From Ophioceras dolichostomum (lineage: Eukaryota; Ascomycota; Sordariomycetes; Magnaporthales; Ophioceraceae), in NCBI GenBank assembly GCA_003049485.1, contig PYST01000008.1, positions 124,001 through 188,000 of the forward strand: a DNA stretch of 64,000 nt, given 5' to 3'. Positions 33,949-47,000 of this stretch are shown one piece after another. Numbering within the stretch: position 1 is the stretch's first letter; each line of letters begins with the position of its first letter. The notes beneath the pieces were generated by a model that worked only from the letters and a program-made list of their open reading frames with translations, made no database searches and was not told the origin of the DNA. A program made the position numbers and the translations under genes.

Positions 33949-35835
33949 ATTCGCTCGTATATTAAGTAGACGGTGAGGTTGGTAGGTGTCTGTGAAAGAA
34001 GTGGAAAATCGAACGGCGAGAGCCAAGCACCAGAACTGGTGTTGTCCAGACGTCGAAGATGAAAAGGAACGGTAGAGAATGTGTGTCTGGAAGCCGCAAA
34101 AAGTGCCCGTCTAGGGTATGAGAAAATGTAGTAAAATATGTACTCAAAACTACGCTGTCCGGCAGTCTCGAAAGGAACGACTATCAAAGCGAGGGGAGAA
34201 GTGAAAAGAAGAAGAGAAAGAATTTCCAAGCAGAAAAGGCTGGAAAGTGCCGGCAAGCAGCAAGGAATGGAATGCAAAAGGAAGAGAAAGAAGAGAGAGA
34301 GGGTGAAGAGACCAGGAATCCGGGTTTGGAAACCTGGAGGGATATAACAACAGTCCAAGACCTTCGCCCCAGATCATAGTTGTATTTGCCAAGAAAGAAG
34401 GCAAGGCAGAAGAAGAGAGGGGAGGGGGTGTGAGGGTGTGACGGGCCGAGTGTCTGAAGCCCATGTCGAGAGGAAACCTCCCTCCTGGCACGGTGCCTGC
34501 CTTCCGAGATGGAGGAGGTCAATCACCGCCGTCTGTGGTGCCATCCTACGTACGTCCTAAACCGAATGAACCGAACTTCCCGTTCTGAGCAGCACCGCTA
34601 GCGAGTACCCCCGTCTCAGGACTTCCTGAAAGAGAAAATGCATAAGAAACAAAACCAAGAAATTTCGGCCTACCTGGTGGGTGCCTCTGGGCGGATAAAC
34701 CTGCTCACCTACGTACTCGCTCGCCTCTGATGAGAGTTTGGTCAGAGGAGATCGCGGCACCGAAGCGACGAAACGTCCAGTGGACCGACCACTGGGTGAG
34801 ATGTTGATGATGTGATGCCAAGGGAGGGAGCGACGCAGGATGAGCGACGACGGGCGAAAACAAGGCAGTCAAGCAGCAGTCTGAGTGGCTCTTCGAGGCT
34901 CTTCGTGGCCCGGGATGGTTCAGGATGGTTGAGACGAGTCGCCGCACGGAAGACGGACGGGACAGATGAATAAAAGCCAGGGGATCAAGAGACACCCAAG
35001 GGATGTCCAAGGATGTCCAAGAGAGGTGTCAAGGGTTGTCTGTCGCATCAAGAGATCAGGCGACATGGGGTAGATCTTAAGGTTGAAAATAAGCATGTCT
35101 CCGTGCTCCGTTTCTTGGGCTTTTGAGGTCTGGAGGCGTTACATCGTAGTAGAATTCATCCGGTTATGCGGTCTGGCTCCCCATATTTTTTTCGACCTTT
35201 TTGTCGCTTTTTGTTCGGTTGACATCCAAACCGTCCCATGCCGGGTGAAGGTCCGAGCTGGAGAACGGGGCATCGGGAGGAGGCTCTTGGGACGTTGCCC
35301 TGCAGTTCTGAAACCTGCATCGCCATCAGCCTCCTTAAGCGATCGGATTTCTGGCACGGTGTTAGTGCTTCTGAGACTTCTAGCTGCAAAATCTTTAACA
35401 GCCTACTCCCGTTCTTCTTGGCAACGAAGAAATGAACGGCGAAAAATCATTTGAAGGCTCCGCTTCAATACGCAAAAGAAGTTCGAGAACTGAAGGATAT
35501 GACGTTTTTCGCTGATGTTTGTGCCGTTGGAAAAGAATAGGGGAAATGTCATCCTTCTGTCCACGTGACGCAATAGAAGGACCAGGAAAGTCTTGGCATT
35601 CAGTGATCGCTCTGACCACTTGGTGCCAAGCCACAGCGGCACGAACCCCTGGCAGGCACTTTAAATGCCCGACGCGTCGGGTCTAGCGCGGGGCAGCGAT
35701 TCAACGCGTCCGATAGTTCACCACCACCACCACGGGCGTATACAACTAACCGTATGATATCTTCCAACAACCTCAGCACAGAACAGCCAAACCCCAGAAA
35801 CACCCACTAGAAAACCGCAAGAGAATTTGACAGCT
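33949..35835. other. Divergent promoter region: GPI-type protein / thymidylate synthase
   Basis: About 1.9 kb containing both promoters. On the minus strand the ~34180-34300 segment is strongly pyrimidine-rich, a typical fungal leader signature. No gene recognised inside. Confidence 0.55.
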
Positions 35836-37057
35836 ATGGCGGCCCCTCTTAAGAGCGAGTCGACTCCCAATGGCACGGAGGAAAGACACGAGGAATACCA
35901 ATATCTCGACCTGGTGCGGGAGATCCTTGAGAATGGCGAGCACCGTCCAGATCGGTTCGTAGGAGGCTATTTCGCCCTGATTTCCCTCTTCTCTCCTTGC
36001 CAACTACTAACTTACCCTTTCAAAATATTTAAATAAAAAAAACAGTACGGGCACAGGGACATACGCCATCTTCGCCCCCCGCCCCCTCAAATTCAGCCTC
36101 AACCGCGCCGGCACCCCCATCCTCCCGCTCCTGACCACCAAGCGCGTCTTCACCAAGGCCGTCATCGCCGAGCTCCTCTGGTTCGTCGGAGGGGGCACCT
36201 CCTCCGCACCCCTGAGCGCGCAGGGCGTCAAGATCTGGGACGGCAACGGGTCGCGCGAGTTCCTCGACTCCCGCGGGCTAACCCACCGCGCCGTCGGCGA
36301 CCTCGGCCCCGTCTACGGCTTCCAGTGGCGGCACTTCGGCGCCGAGTACGTCGACGCCGACGCCGACTACTCCGGCAAGGGCGTCGACCAGCTGGCCGAC
36401 GTTATCCGCAAGCTGCGCCACACCCCTTACGACCGGCGCATGATCCTCAGCGCCTGGAACCCGCGCGACCTGCACCTCATGGCCCTGCCGCCGTGCCACA
36501 TGTTCGCGCAGTTCTACGTGTCGTATCCGAGGAAGAAGAAGTCCGCGAGTGCTGCTGCCAACTGTAGCAACGGTAGCAACGGTGCCACCGGTACCAGTAA
36601 CGGCACGAGCACCGCATCGGCCTCAGCAGAAGAAGCAGAGCAGCAGCCACCACCACCAACAGAAGTAGAGAAGCAAGAGCAAGAGAAGGAACAAGGCCAC
36701 CTCCACTGCCAGCTCTACCAACGCTCCTGCGACATGGGCCTAGGGGTCCCCTTCAACATCGCCAGCTACGCGCTCCTGACGCACATGCTCGCGCACGTCT
36801 GCGGCCTCGTGCCCGGCTCGCTCACGCACGTCATGGGCGATGCGCACGTGTACGTCGACCACGTCGACGCGCTACGCGTGCAGCTGGGGCGCGTGCCCTC
36901 CTCGGCCTTCCCGGAGCTAGAGATCGCCCGCCCGGCGCCGTCGGAGGCGGAGGAGGAGAGGACCGGCGTGAGCGGCATCGACGGCTGGAGGCTGGAGGAC
37001 TTCGTCATCAGGGGGTATGATCCGCAGAAGGCTATCCCGATGAAGATGTCTGTGTGA
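35836..37057 (+). CDS. CDC21: Thymidylate synthase with a low-complexity insertion
   Basis: Converts dUMP and methylene-tetrahydrofolate to dTMP and dihydrofolate. Exons 35836-35954 and 36046-37057 are joined in phase 2 (donor GTTCGT, TACTAAC branch at ~36005-36011, acceptor AACAG), giving 376 aa. The fold signatures are present: [42 protein letters not shown], the catalytic [12 protein letters not shown] (Cys190), [20 protein letters not shown] and [10 protein letters not shown]. An insertion of about 57 residues (~200-257), rich in Ser/Asn/Gly/Thr then Glu/Gln/Pro, sits just after the catalytic strand, where the family usually has a short turn. This makes the protein longer than the usual 264-315 aa. 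The insertion is in frame with no splice consensus strong enough to remove it in phase. High confidence in function. Confidence 0.95.
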
Positions 37058-37775
37058 GCAAGAGCATGTGAGCGAGCAGGGCGAGAACGAGACTTGGTCT
37101 CCTTCCTCTCTTTCCATGTTTGGTGTTTTATTTTCATCTGTCTCACGTTTATTCCGGAGTAGGAGACTCGTCACGTCGTCTTGAGCTAGTTGGGCAAACC
37201 GGGATCCATCAACCGGAGAGAACCAGACATTCCTTCCCGTCTTGGGATGGATATGAGAGAACAAATAGGCGCTCTTGAATAATATGCTCGGGTACCTATT
37301 TATCCTAGATCTAGAGTAGAAATAATCGCAAGATCAGTCCAGTCGGGCGAAAGAAAGCAGGAACGAAATACGAACACGATGGGGCGCCCCTCGTCTGACG
37401 ACATCAGTTTCTTCCACTCTGCCTGCACAGGGCCTTGGAATGTCCTGAACAGAGAACGAGGAAAACGGCGCAGGGAGACGGAGGGGACGGTGAGGAGAAT
37501 AAGGGGAAAAGCAAAAACTCTTTGAACGCCGAGGTGAAACATGTGCCAAGGAACGCGATATGACAATACACGCAAGCAAAGTTGAAAATCAGTAAGAAAC
37601 GAACGCGCAATCCGGTGTCCAATGCGGTGTCCCATTCCCTCTCCCAACCAGACTCCACCACCTCGTACCAAGCACCCAGGATTCTCTCTAGACCACTCTC
37701 TCATTTGGCGCCATTATATATTTCACCACTCTGCGGCGAGGTTCAATATCTCCCGGTGCTAACGAGCGAACCTTT
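37058..37775. other. Convergent 3' spacer
   Basis: About 720 bp between thymidylate synthase and the Ssr4-like gene, probably the two 3' untranslated regions. No gene seen. Confidence 0.6.
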
Positions 37776-40452
37776 CTACAGCTGCTCGGCACCATGAGGC
37801 GTCCCCCCCGCGCCGGCTCCCGTGACCGACCCCGACGCGACTCCCCCGGCGTCGTTATCCCGAGACTCGCTCACGCCGTGGAAGGCGTCTCCGAAGGCCG
37901 AGTCCTCAACCATGTCCATGCCGAGGTCGTCATCGACGCCCGCGCCGAACCCGGCCAGAGCGTCGTCGCCCGCGCCCTCGATGTCGCCGAGCGAGCTGAA
38001 GTCGCCGGGGGTGAGCGCGGCCGAGCCAGCCTTGGGCGGCGTTTGTCCCGCTGCAGCCGCCTGTTCTTGTCCGGCGGTGCTGTCGGCCGCTGGTGATGGC
38101 CCAGCCACCGCCAGAGCAGAAGGCGTGGAGGCGCCAGGGGCGCTAGTAGATGGGGGCAGAGCAACAGAGGCATTGGCGGAAGCAGTGGCGGAAGCCTGGG
38201 CGCCAGGAGATGGAGCGGCAGACACGGTGCTCTTAGGGATGACCACCCAATCTCCGCTTCCAGTTCCCTGGTCTGGGGCGGTAGGCGGGGTGGTCTCCTT
38301 GGTGACGCCACCAGCTGAGGCACCAGGGGTACCACCCATCTCGACGTCCTCAGTGGCGGCGACCGCTGGCGGCAGCGGTGGCTGAGGCGAGGGCACGCCG
38401 GCGTTGGCAGTGGGAGTTGCCGTAGCGGAGGGAACAGCCGATAGCTGAGGCTGTGGGGTCGGGAAGCTATTGACCGGTGTAGACGTGGACGATACACCCG
38501 TATCCATTTGATCCAGCAAGCCCGCGGCTGTTCCGCCCATGTCGATATCCGAGTTACCAACCTGTGAGCCGGCCTGCGAAGGGTGCCGCGACATCGCGGC
38601 TGAGGACCCAGGTGCAGCAGCTACCATGACGCTGCTCCCGGCTTCGTCGGGCTGCTGGGGAGGTTCCACAACGGGTGGTGGAGGGGGCGGCTCTATGACC
38701 GGCTCCTGGTACCCGCCGTCCTGGACACGGAGGACGTTCCGCACTTTCACCGCCTTCCGACCCAGCACATTCTCGACTCCGGCAACGATGTCATCTGCAG
38801 TCCTCCCACCGCGAGAATTCGCACCCCAGTGAGGTCCTGAGCCGCTGCCAGCGCCGCCGCTCTCCTCCATCCCGTCGGTCCTCCCCTCCAGGCGCCAGAA
38901 TTCCGAGCCAGTCTCGCCCACAGCCCCACGCAGCTCCCGCTCGGCACGCGTGAATTGGCGACCCCACTCCAGGTCGGCCATGGCCCTAGCATGCTCGGCC
39001 TCCAAGCGCTTGATCTCAGCCGTGGTGGCTTCGACCTGAGCCTCCACGCGCTTGCGGAACTCGTCGGCAAGGCCCTTGTCCAAGGTGCCGACGTAGGGCT
39101 TCTTGGGGATCTGCGCAAGGGCATTCGCCCCCTGAGCCTCGAAGATCCCCTCAGTGAGCGGGGCTAGCTCGCCCTTGAGCCCTAGGCCAAGGTCTGCCAT
39201 GGTAATCTGGCCGATCCGGTAGGGCGAGTTGAAAAGCTCCTCCATCCACTCGTGGTTCTGCTCGTATCTGGCCAGGCTCACGTCTCGGGGAGACATGTGG
39301 TCAAAGAAATCTCCACGCGACGTATCCTCATCGTCATCTAACTCAAACACGGGCCCTCCGGCCATTGAGTGATGCGGGTGATGCTGCTGCTGTTGCTGAG
39401 CGTGATGTTGCTGGGCGGCTGCTTGATGGGCCGCACGGGACCCGCGTTTCGACGGCGGGCCGGCGGGGTGGGGAGGGTAAGCCATTGACTGCGGAACGGG
39501 AGGCCGCGGGCCATGGGGAGTCGCGTACATGCGGCTCGGCATGGGGATTGACGGCCAGTTGGGTCGGTCGGCGAGCATGAACTCCTTGCGCAGAATCTGG
39601 CCCGCTCTCTGGAGCTGCATGCGGACATTCATGACGCTGGTGGTGCGCGTGTCGAACTGCACCGAGCTGGCGGGTATGCGCTCGTGCGCCTCGCTGGGTC
39701 CATACTGCACGATCCACAGGCATGGGTCGCATTGCGCTGCCGGCATGTTTGGGTTCGGAACCTTGGCCGGCGTGAGGCGGAAGCGTCGGCGAGAGTGCAT
39801 AGTGTAGGGCTCAACCATGGGTTTGAACCCCGCCTTCTGGATGTAGACCTCGAGGATCTGGGAAAGCAAGTTAGCACCCTCTCTGCTCTGGTTCTTTCAA
39901 CTTCGCTCGAAATGGCAGAACGGCAACAGTCCTCTGAGGGTTTATGATGGGTTTGATGATGTGCCCGGAGGAGCAAGCGACGACCTACCAAGCCATTGCC
40001 CACATCCTGGGTGAACATCACCTCAGGGCCGGACCAGAGATACCCATCGCTTGCGAATTCCGTCCCCAGCCTCGGCAGGGGCTGCCACGTGAGGAAGATC
40101 TGGCCATCCCCGGGCGCGTCGAGGTAGGTCCAGAAGAAAGGCGCGACGTCGCGGGCGATCTTAGGCGCGGCCAACAGCCAATCTGTCACCTTCTGCATGT
40201 CGAGCCTCGCATGTGAAGCGTATCGTTGTGTGCTGATAAGGTGCGCATGTGGGAGCTATTCATCAAGATTGATGCCATTTCAATGTTAGCTTTACCGGAA
40301 CTACACTGAGCATATAGTGCCTGCTGATGAGGAGAGGGTTGTTGGCGCAAATTGGACCGTCCAGAGGAAATCCAGAGGTTGAGGAGACGAAGACGAACCA
40401 CTTGCGCATCAACCCTTTGACTAGGGTCCCGGTCCCCGTGAGGGTCCATCAT
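37776..40452 (-). CDS. SWI/SNF and RSC complex subunit, Ssr4-like
   Basis: Subunit shared by SWI/SNF and RSC chromatin remodellers in fission yeast (Ssr4 family, formerly DUF1750); nuclear. Three exons: 40399-40452, 39989-40255 and 37776-39857, about 800 aa. Exon 2 starts at an AATAG acceptor and reads LPHAHLISTQRYASHARLDM, then VTDWLLAAPKIARDVAPFFW, the family N-terminus. Intron 2 (GTAGGT...CCCAG, phase 0) restores GNGL-ILEVYIQKAGF. The conserved domain continues through MHSRRRFRLTPAKVPNPNMP. The rest is disordered: a His/Gln tract, a coiled region rich in Glu/Ala, then a long Pro/Ser/Thr/Ala-rich tail. The 18-codon first exon is the weakest part: donor GTTCGT at 40398 is chosen, but CAA|GTGG three bases earlier also keeps frame, and there are two tandem ATGs (40452, 40449). 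Confidence 0.85.
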
Positions 40453-41524
40453 TTTGCAAGAGCCTCGTGGTTGAGGAGCGCAGCGCAGGTGGATGGTAAT
40501 TCGCTGCAGGACGCCGAAAAACAAACGGTTGCGTTGATAACGGCGTCGATGATTGCTGGGTTGCAAGCTTCGTGTTTGCTCAGTCGCGATTCCGAATCGA
40601 ATTTCTGGCGCGCGTTGAAAAGTGGAGCACGAAACCTTGAACTTTGTGGCGCAGCAAGCGATTCTTCCTTAGGCTTTGTGGCTGGTGCATCTACGGATAG
40701 GTTGTCTCGACGTTGGCTGGTTCTGAGAGCTGAGCTTGATCTTTTTCCGATTGCCCAAGAGATCTCTTGACAACTGGATCTGTTTGGAATCTACGGGGCG
40801 GCGGACTTTCACGTGCGTTGTTCTTGCACTCGGAAAGCATTTTGAATCGCTTTGATGCACTCCATTTGCGTTGCCTTCCGGACTGAACATATTCGCGGAC
40901 TACCCACCTGAAGTAACCAACACTGTGCTGGGGCACAATGGGCTCTGAATGCAACGGATGTAAATAGAATTCTGAATGGGAACGATGATCTACTTGGCCG
41001 TTCTAGCTATCCTTCCCGGTTTATTATCAGACAACAACAACCTGCCCATTCTGCTCTGCCTTAATGCACCCCTTCTCGCCGTTCGTCCATGCTATCCGTC
41101 AGTCTGCTGAACGATGCCTGCTTTATCTAGGTACTTGTTCTTCCTCCCTCCTGTGCCCACCCCGAAATTGATTTTTTTTTGACGAAGCTACACACCCCCC
41201 GCCCAAGCCAGCTCCGATCTGACAGAAGGTGTCATGGCTAGGAGCACAAAGCGACACCAGGTTGCTTCTGATGGGAGGAGAAGCTTGGACGGCGCAAAAG
41301 ACGCGGTATAAAGAGAAGAATTTGACTTTAGGTTTGAAGGCCGACGGCGAAAATCTGGGTCGAGTGTTGCAACGATGGAAGAGGACGGAAATGCCTCGGC
41401 GGAGGCTTCATGAGGCAAGCCATCCATGCTCTTTTTTCTCCCTCGCACTATTTCCTTCCAGGCCTTTGTATTTCTCCGCTCTCTCCTCCCACGGCCTCCC
41501 CTCAATCTTCCTTCCCACGGGTTC
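40453..41524. other. Intergenic region between two minus-strand genes
   Basis: About 1.1 kb: promoter side of the Ssr4-like gene, then the 3' flank of the 6-phosphogluconate dehydrogenase gene. No other feature. Confidence 0.6.
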
Positions 41525-43837
41525 TTACGCCTGGTAGGTGCTGGCAGAGACGTTACCACCACGGCCAGTCCAGTTGACGTGGATGTCCTTGCCGTCGGGG
41601 TACTTGGCGCTCGCGAACTCGGGCTTGATCCTGAAGGTGTGGGCGCCGAAGTAGTCGCGCTGAGCCTGGAGCAAGTTGGCGGGAAGGTCCTTGGTGCGGT
41701 AGCCGTCGAACCATGACAGGGCGGTAGAGAAGGCTGGGGTTGGGATGCCGAGCAGAGCCGACTTCGCGACCACGTCTCTCCAGCCGGGCTGGGCCTTGTG
41801 GATGGCCTTGTTGAAGAAATCGTCAAACAACAGGTTCTCCAGGTTCGGGTCCTTACGGTACGCCGCGGTGATGTCCTTCAGGAAGACGGAGCGGATGATG
41901 CAGCCGCCACGCCACATCAGCGCGATTGAAGGCTTGTTCAGCTTCCAGTTGTATTGGCGGGCAGCCTAGAATCGGGTGCAAACCCAAAAATTGTCAGATC
42001 GGGACGCAAAAAATAACGACATCCAGAAAGTGCTAGCGTAGCGGGGACACCAGCACGAAAGCTCGGCAGACGGTATACCGAACGAGGACGGGGTGGGAAT
42101 AGCCGGGATTGCATACCTCCTGCATGAGCATGAAGCCCTGGGCGTATGAGATGATCTTGGAGGCATACAGGGCCTGCTCCAGATCCTTGACGAAAGTGTC
42201 CTTGTCGCCCTCGAAGGTGTTGGCGCGGCCAACAAACTCGAGCCTGGTCGACGCCTTGGTGCGCTCATCCTTGATAGCGGACAGACAGCGGCCCAGGACA
42301 GCCTCGGCGATCAGGGTGACGGGCATGCCCAGGTCAAGAGCGTTGATGGCGGTCCACTTTCCAGTGCCCTTCTGCCCGGCCTTGTCGAGGATCTTCTCCA
42401 CCAGCGGGGTGCCATCGTCGTCGTTGTAGTACATGATGTCCCTAGTAATCTCGATCAAGAACGAGTCGAGCACACCCTTATTCCACTCGGTGAAAATGTC
42501 GCCGATCTCCTTGTTAGACAGGCCGAGACCGCGCTTCAGGATATCGTACGCCTATAAACGAGGTTGCGTCATTGTCAGCAAGGTCGGCCCAACCAGGCGA
42601 GGGTTTGGGTAGTTCACCCTCCATTCACGAAATGGAGTTCGGAGTGCGAGTCGAGGGGTTGCCGAAACGAACCTCGCAAATGAGCTGCATGTCGCCGTAC
42701 TCGATACCGTTGTGCACCATCTTGACGTAGTGGCCAGCACCCTCGTCACCAACCCACTCGCAGCAAGGCTCGCCATCGCTCTTGGCCGAGATGGCCTGGA
42801 AGATGTCCTTGATATGTGGCCACGCAGCCTCGTGGCCACCCGGCATCAGCGAAGGGCCGAACCGAGCGCCCTCCTCACCACCCGAGACACCCGAGCCAAC
42901 GAAGGCGAGGCCCTTAGCAGCCAGGTACTTGGTCCTCCGGTTGGAGTCGGGGAAGTGGGAGTTGCCGCCGTCGATGACGATATCACCGCGGTCGAGCAGG
43001 GGCAGGAGGGTCTCGATCCAGTCGTCGACGGCCTTGCCGGCCTGGACGAGCAGCATGATTCGGCGGGGCTTCTTCAGCTTGCCGACGAATTCCTCGGTGG
43101 AGTGAGCGCCGACGATCGACTTGCCCTTGGCCTCGTTGGCCAGGAAGGCATCGACCTTGGAGACAGTCCGGTTGAAGGCGCAGATGGTGAAGCCATGGTC
43201 GGCCATGTTCAAGATCAGGTTTTGGCCCCTAGTAGATAGCAAAAGCGAGACGAATCAGCTCCGAGACTTCTCCATCGGACGGAATGCAGAGACCAATTTC
43301 AGGGTCCCTTTGCACCCACCGGACCAGGCAGATCACGGTGGTAGAAGGAGATTGGAAAGCATATTTTAACTCACATGACGGCCAGGCCGATGAGGCCGAG
43401 ATCAGCACTTCCATAACTGTCAGCATTGCGAGATCGTTCAACGGAGGAGGAGGGCGACGGAGTCGAGGTCGGCAACGTCCCGCCAAGATTGGCAAGGCGG
43501 GCGCTACGAGCACTCAGGAGAGATGATCAGGAATCAGAAGAGGGATTGGAGGATGTCCGGGCGCGAATTTGAGATGAACGAAGATCGTTTGCTCTGGGCA
43601 TGCAAATCGGTATTCGATTGAATGACTACTATCACCAGAAGACTAGTGATGGGAGCGCACGCCAGGAAGCAGAAGAGCAGGCCAAGCACAAGCAGCAACA
43701 GAATCCATACCGCACGCATACAGGAGAACACACAACAGCGTCATTGTGCTCTCTTTTTGTTCGCTCGGTGATGAAATAGCTCGTCTGGCGGGGGAAAAGG
43801 AAGGTGGGGTAATTGGCACTTACACGGCGCCAGACAT
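41525..43837 (-). CDS. GND1: 6-phosphogluconate dehydrogenase, decarboxylating
   Basis: Third enzyme of the oxidative pentose phosphate pathway: 6-phosphogluconate plus NADP to ribulose 5-phosphate, CO2 and NADPH. Five exons: 43824-43837, 43375-43416, 42673-43228, 42117-42551 and 41525-41965, giving 495 aa, the usual length. The first exon is only 14 nt (MSGA plus two bases). Joining exons 1-3 gives [20 protein letters not shown], which completes the NADP-binding glycine motif only after two splices. Further signatures are [79 protein letters not shown] (catalytic Lys) and [15 protein letters not shown]. Donors include GTGAGT, GTTCGT and GTATGC. The C-terminal hairpin region and tail are intact. 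Confidence 0.96.
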
Positions 43838-46800
43838 ATTCGATTGCCTGGAGGATGGAGGGGTCGTCTGAATGTGACTTGTTCAAGCCTCAGGCTTCGT
43901 CGGAAGAAAAGAATCGCTAGCGATCTGTTTCCTGAAGATCACGGGAGTGTTCGCGTGCTCGCGTGCCCTATTATATGCCTAGAAAGGGCGAGTGGGAGCT
44001 GAGACGGAATTTTTGAGAATTTTTTGGTCTCTAGGAAAGAGAAAGGTGTTGTGTGATGAGGAAGGAGGAAGGAGGGAGTTTAAAGGTATTTGACGCAGTG
44101 ACCGTAGCGGATGGGGGGATGGCAGAAATGCTTGGTCAAACTTGAAGCGGGTAAGTTTGACCATGAATTTTGGCGATCAGTGGCGGGGCAGCGAAAGCTG
44201 TGGGAGGAGGGGCTTACTCACATCACTGGCACACACTCTCTCTACTAGGAGCCGGTCTCGAGCTCGGCGGCGGCGAAGGGGATGGAATGTATCTGCAGGA
44301 ATACAGTACCTCCGGCGCCCCAACTTGGCGGCCGCAAAAGGTTTCCCGACGTCACCAACAGCTCGATGTTGTCAATCCTTTTCAAGGCGGCGAGGAGGCG
44401 CACACAAGCTAGGTCACGAACAGGCCTCAACAGAGGTCCCATCAGAGGCCTCTATCCCGACCCTCGCCTTCAACAACAGGCATCATCGTCAACACATTCA
44501 ATTCCTCAATATCAAAGCTCGGTGCCCCTCGGTACATCCTCCCTATCTTTTCTCACCGGACACGGGGCGCCTTTCACTTGGATATTCCAGGCCACAGGCT
44601 GGCTGTCACTACGTTTCTGTACGTCGTATTCCGTGGAGGTCCTCCCCGGTACCTGAGCTAACCCCTGTCGGGGGGAGCTGTGCGCGTTTTGGTGGCTCCT
44701 TGTTGCCCCTCGCATCGGAGACCGAAAATCCACGGGTTTCCAGTCCTGTGCTAGTATATAACAGCCGCCGGACAACCCATCGATACCCGATCGGCAGACT
44801 TCAAAAGAACGCCCAATATATCCAAGAAGGTGGCCCTTATTCTCTTTCTTTTCTTTGCTTCTTGCTTGCTCCCTTCCATTCTTCCCCTCTCAAGCCATCG
44901 ATCCCCATCACAGCATCAATCTTCCTTCTTTTCATCAAGAAGTGAGGATGGGGGAAGCTCTCAGATGCTAGGTGCTGGGCAGACAATAGCAGGGGAGGCC
45001 CAGCAAAAGGAAACATCGGAGCTACCTTTGGAGACTTTGGGTGTTCCAGGGAGATATCCGAATTAACCACCCTGCCGTGGCCCCGTCAGACCCGGGGGCT
45101 GTACTGTGTCCCCATGTTTCGTCTCCCGCCCACGGAAAACAGAGGGATGGCGCTCAGACGTCTCCGCGCAATGCACGGTAGAGCCACTGTAAGCTATCCT
45201 TCGGACAACCTAGGACAACAAGAATATATAGCGCAGATTTGGCGATGTTCGGCTTACGACTGGCTGCAGCTTCGCATACATTACCCACCTTTCCTATAGG
45301 TGCCTTGCTGCTACATCCTATTTCCTCTCTGCTAGAACCCTTCAACGGAGATCTCCACCGTTGTACAGAGCCTGGAGCGTCCCAGCGCGTACCCAAAACG
45401 CCCCTCTATGTTGTTTCCTTTACGTGCGTGCAGGCGTCCAGTGCAACTAGGAGTTATTGGATGTCTCAGCTTTCCCAGGGAAGGGCGAGCCGGATGGGAA
45501 GAAACGTTGAGTCTTGCCTGCGCTCCCCTCAGATTCTACGTGATGTTGATCACCTACACCAGTCCTTCTCAGCCATCGTCCGGAGTCAGGCCCGCATGCC
45601 GTAGTCTACACGTGGTGGCGGTTTTGACAGGATGCGGACTTTGCGGCCGATGAGTTCAACATGTTATTGGGTCTGCTGTTGGCTTGGTAGCCCAACAACT
45701 ATGTGGACAGGCTCTCAACTTCTCCTCTCACTTTCCCTAACGACTGGCACAGCTACGTATCAGCTCTGTCTGATGTCGTTCTTGGGCGAGTTGTGGGCCT
45801 CCGGTGAAATGCCGTGCAAATCGGGCTCGCTCAGTGGTGTGTCAACTTATTGACTGACACGGATCCCGATTGGGGGAACGGGGGAAGGGGAGGGGCTTCT
45901 CCATGAGGCCGGCAAGCAAGCCAGCTAGCCAGCCAGCAAGGCCAGGCCGGGAGTTGGCGCGGGCGGCGGCTGTGTGGGCGAAATTCTCTGAAAGCAGACA
46001 AACGAACAAAAGGGGATGTCCATTTTAGTGCTTGTGTGAGTGAATGAGTCCTTTGACAGCCGCAAATTAGCGCATCTCCGTTGCTGAGCTGCTGATAATG
46101 GAACTTTCATGGGGGGGTTGCTGAACGTTGCAAAATTCCCGCAAGTCCCGTCAAAAGTACAGTAGTTTTCTCTTGGCGGGGGTGTTTCGTTTCCCGGACT
46201 TGAGCATCTCCTGCATGGACCGTGTTGTCTTGTTTCTTACGAAGTCCGAGGACCGACCGACAGCCTGCTGAGGTTCCTTGTGGGATCTCCAGCCGCTCTC
46301 AGGTTCGAGATTCCTTCCGTGCCGCGCGGGTCAGACTTTGGTGTGGCCTGAGGGGGTTACGCAATGGGCTGGTGGAAGTGTCGATCTTCAGCCGCTGTAT
46401 TTCCCGTCCATCTTACCGCTTCATATCAGGTTTGGCGGTGATACATTGGGCGCCGATGGTAGAGCGGTCCGCCTCGGCACATCTTCACAGCGAATGAGCG
46501 GCCTGGAGAAAGGCAACCAATGCGAGAGCAGAGTCATCCCACGCCTCCTTTCTGAACGAATCCAGCCTGTCATCATCTGGCGCAACCTTCACCCGGATGC
46601 TCCCACGTGGAGGCCCGGTCTTGGCACCGGCATCGGATCTAGGGGCCGGCTGGTCACGGTGCTCGACGACTATCGTATTGATACCGAGGGAGTAGGTAAG
46701 ATTTTTCTTTTCAGTTGGTGTCCCTATGTGACGCTAGCAACAATATCGAAGTAGCAAACCCCTCATATATCCGGGTATCATGATTCTTACTGGATCCCGC

Positions 46801-47000
46801 AAAGTCTCTATCCCTCTCTTCTTTTCTGTCAAATACCTGCTGCCTCTGGCCCCCTCACATCAATGAAGATACATCAACTTCCAAAAAATGGTCTGCTCCC
46901 CTTCCCCTCCAAGGAGCTCCAAGAGAAAACCGCCCAGCTCTCCATCTTGTCAGAGCATATGGTCTCAGGATGGGGCAGCAGTCGCCGCAGCCGATACTAT
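43838..47000. other. Intergenic region, about 3.2 kb, no supported gene
   Basis: Begins with the promoter and leader of the 6-phosphogluconate dehydrogenase gene and ends at the 3' end of the tandem-repeat gene. Open frames at 44142-44945 and 46278-46754 have no domain or splice support. A GCCAGC-type repeat patch lies near 45910-45950. Confidence 0.6.

Noticed and set aside
44142..44945. 267-residue plus-strand open frame upstream of the 6-phosphogluconate dehydrogenase gene
   Set aside because: Arg/Ser/Pro-rich shadow-like sequence without any domain; the region looks like promoter and leader DNA.
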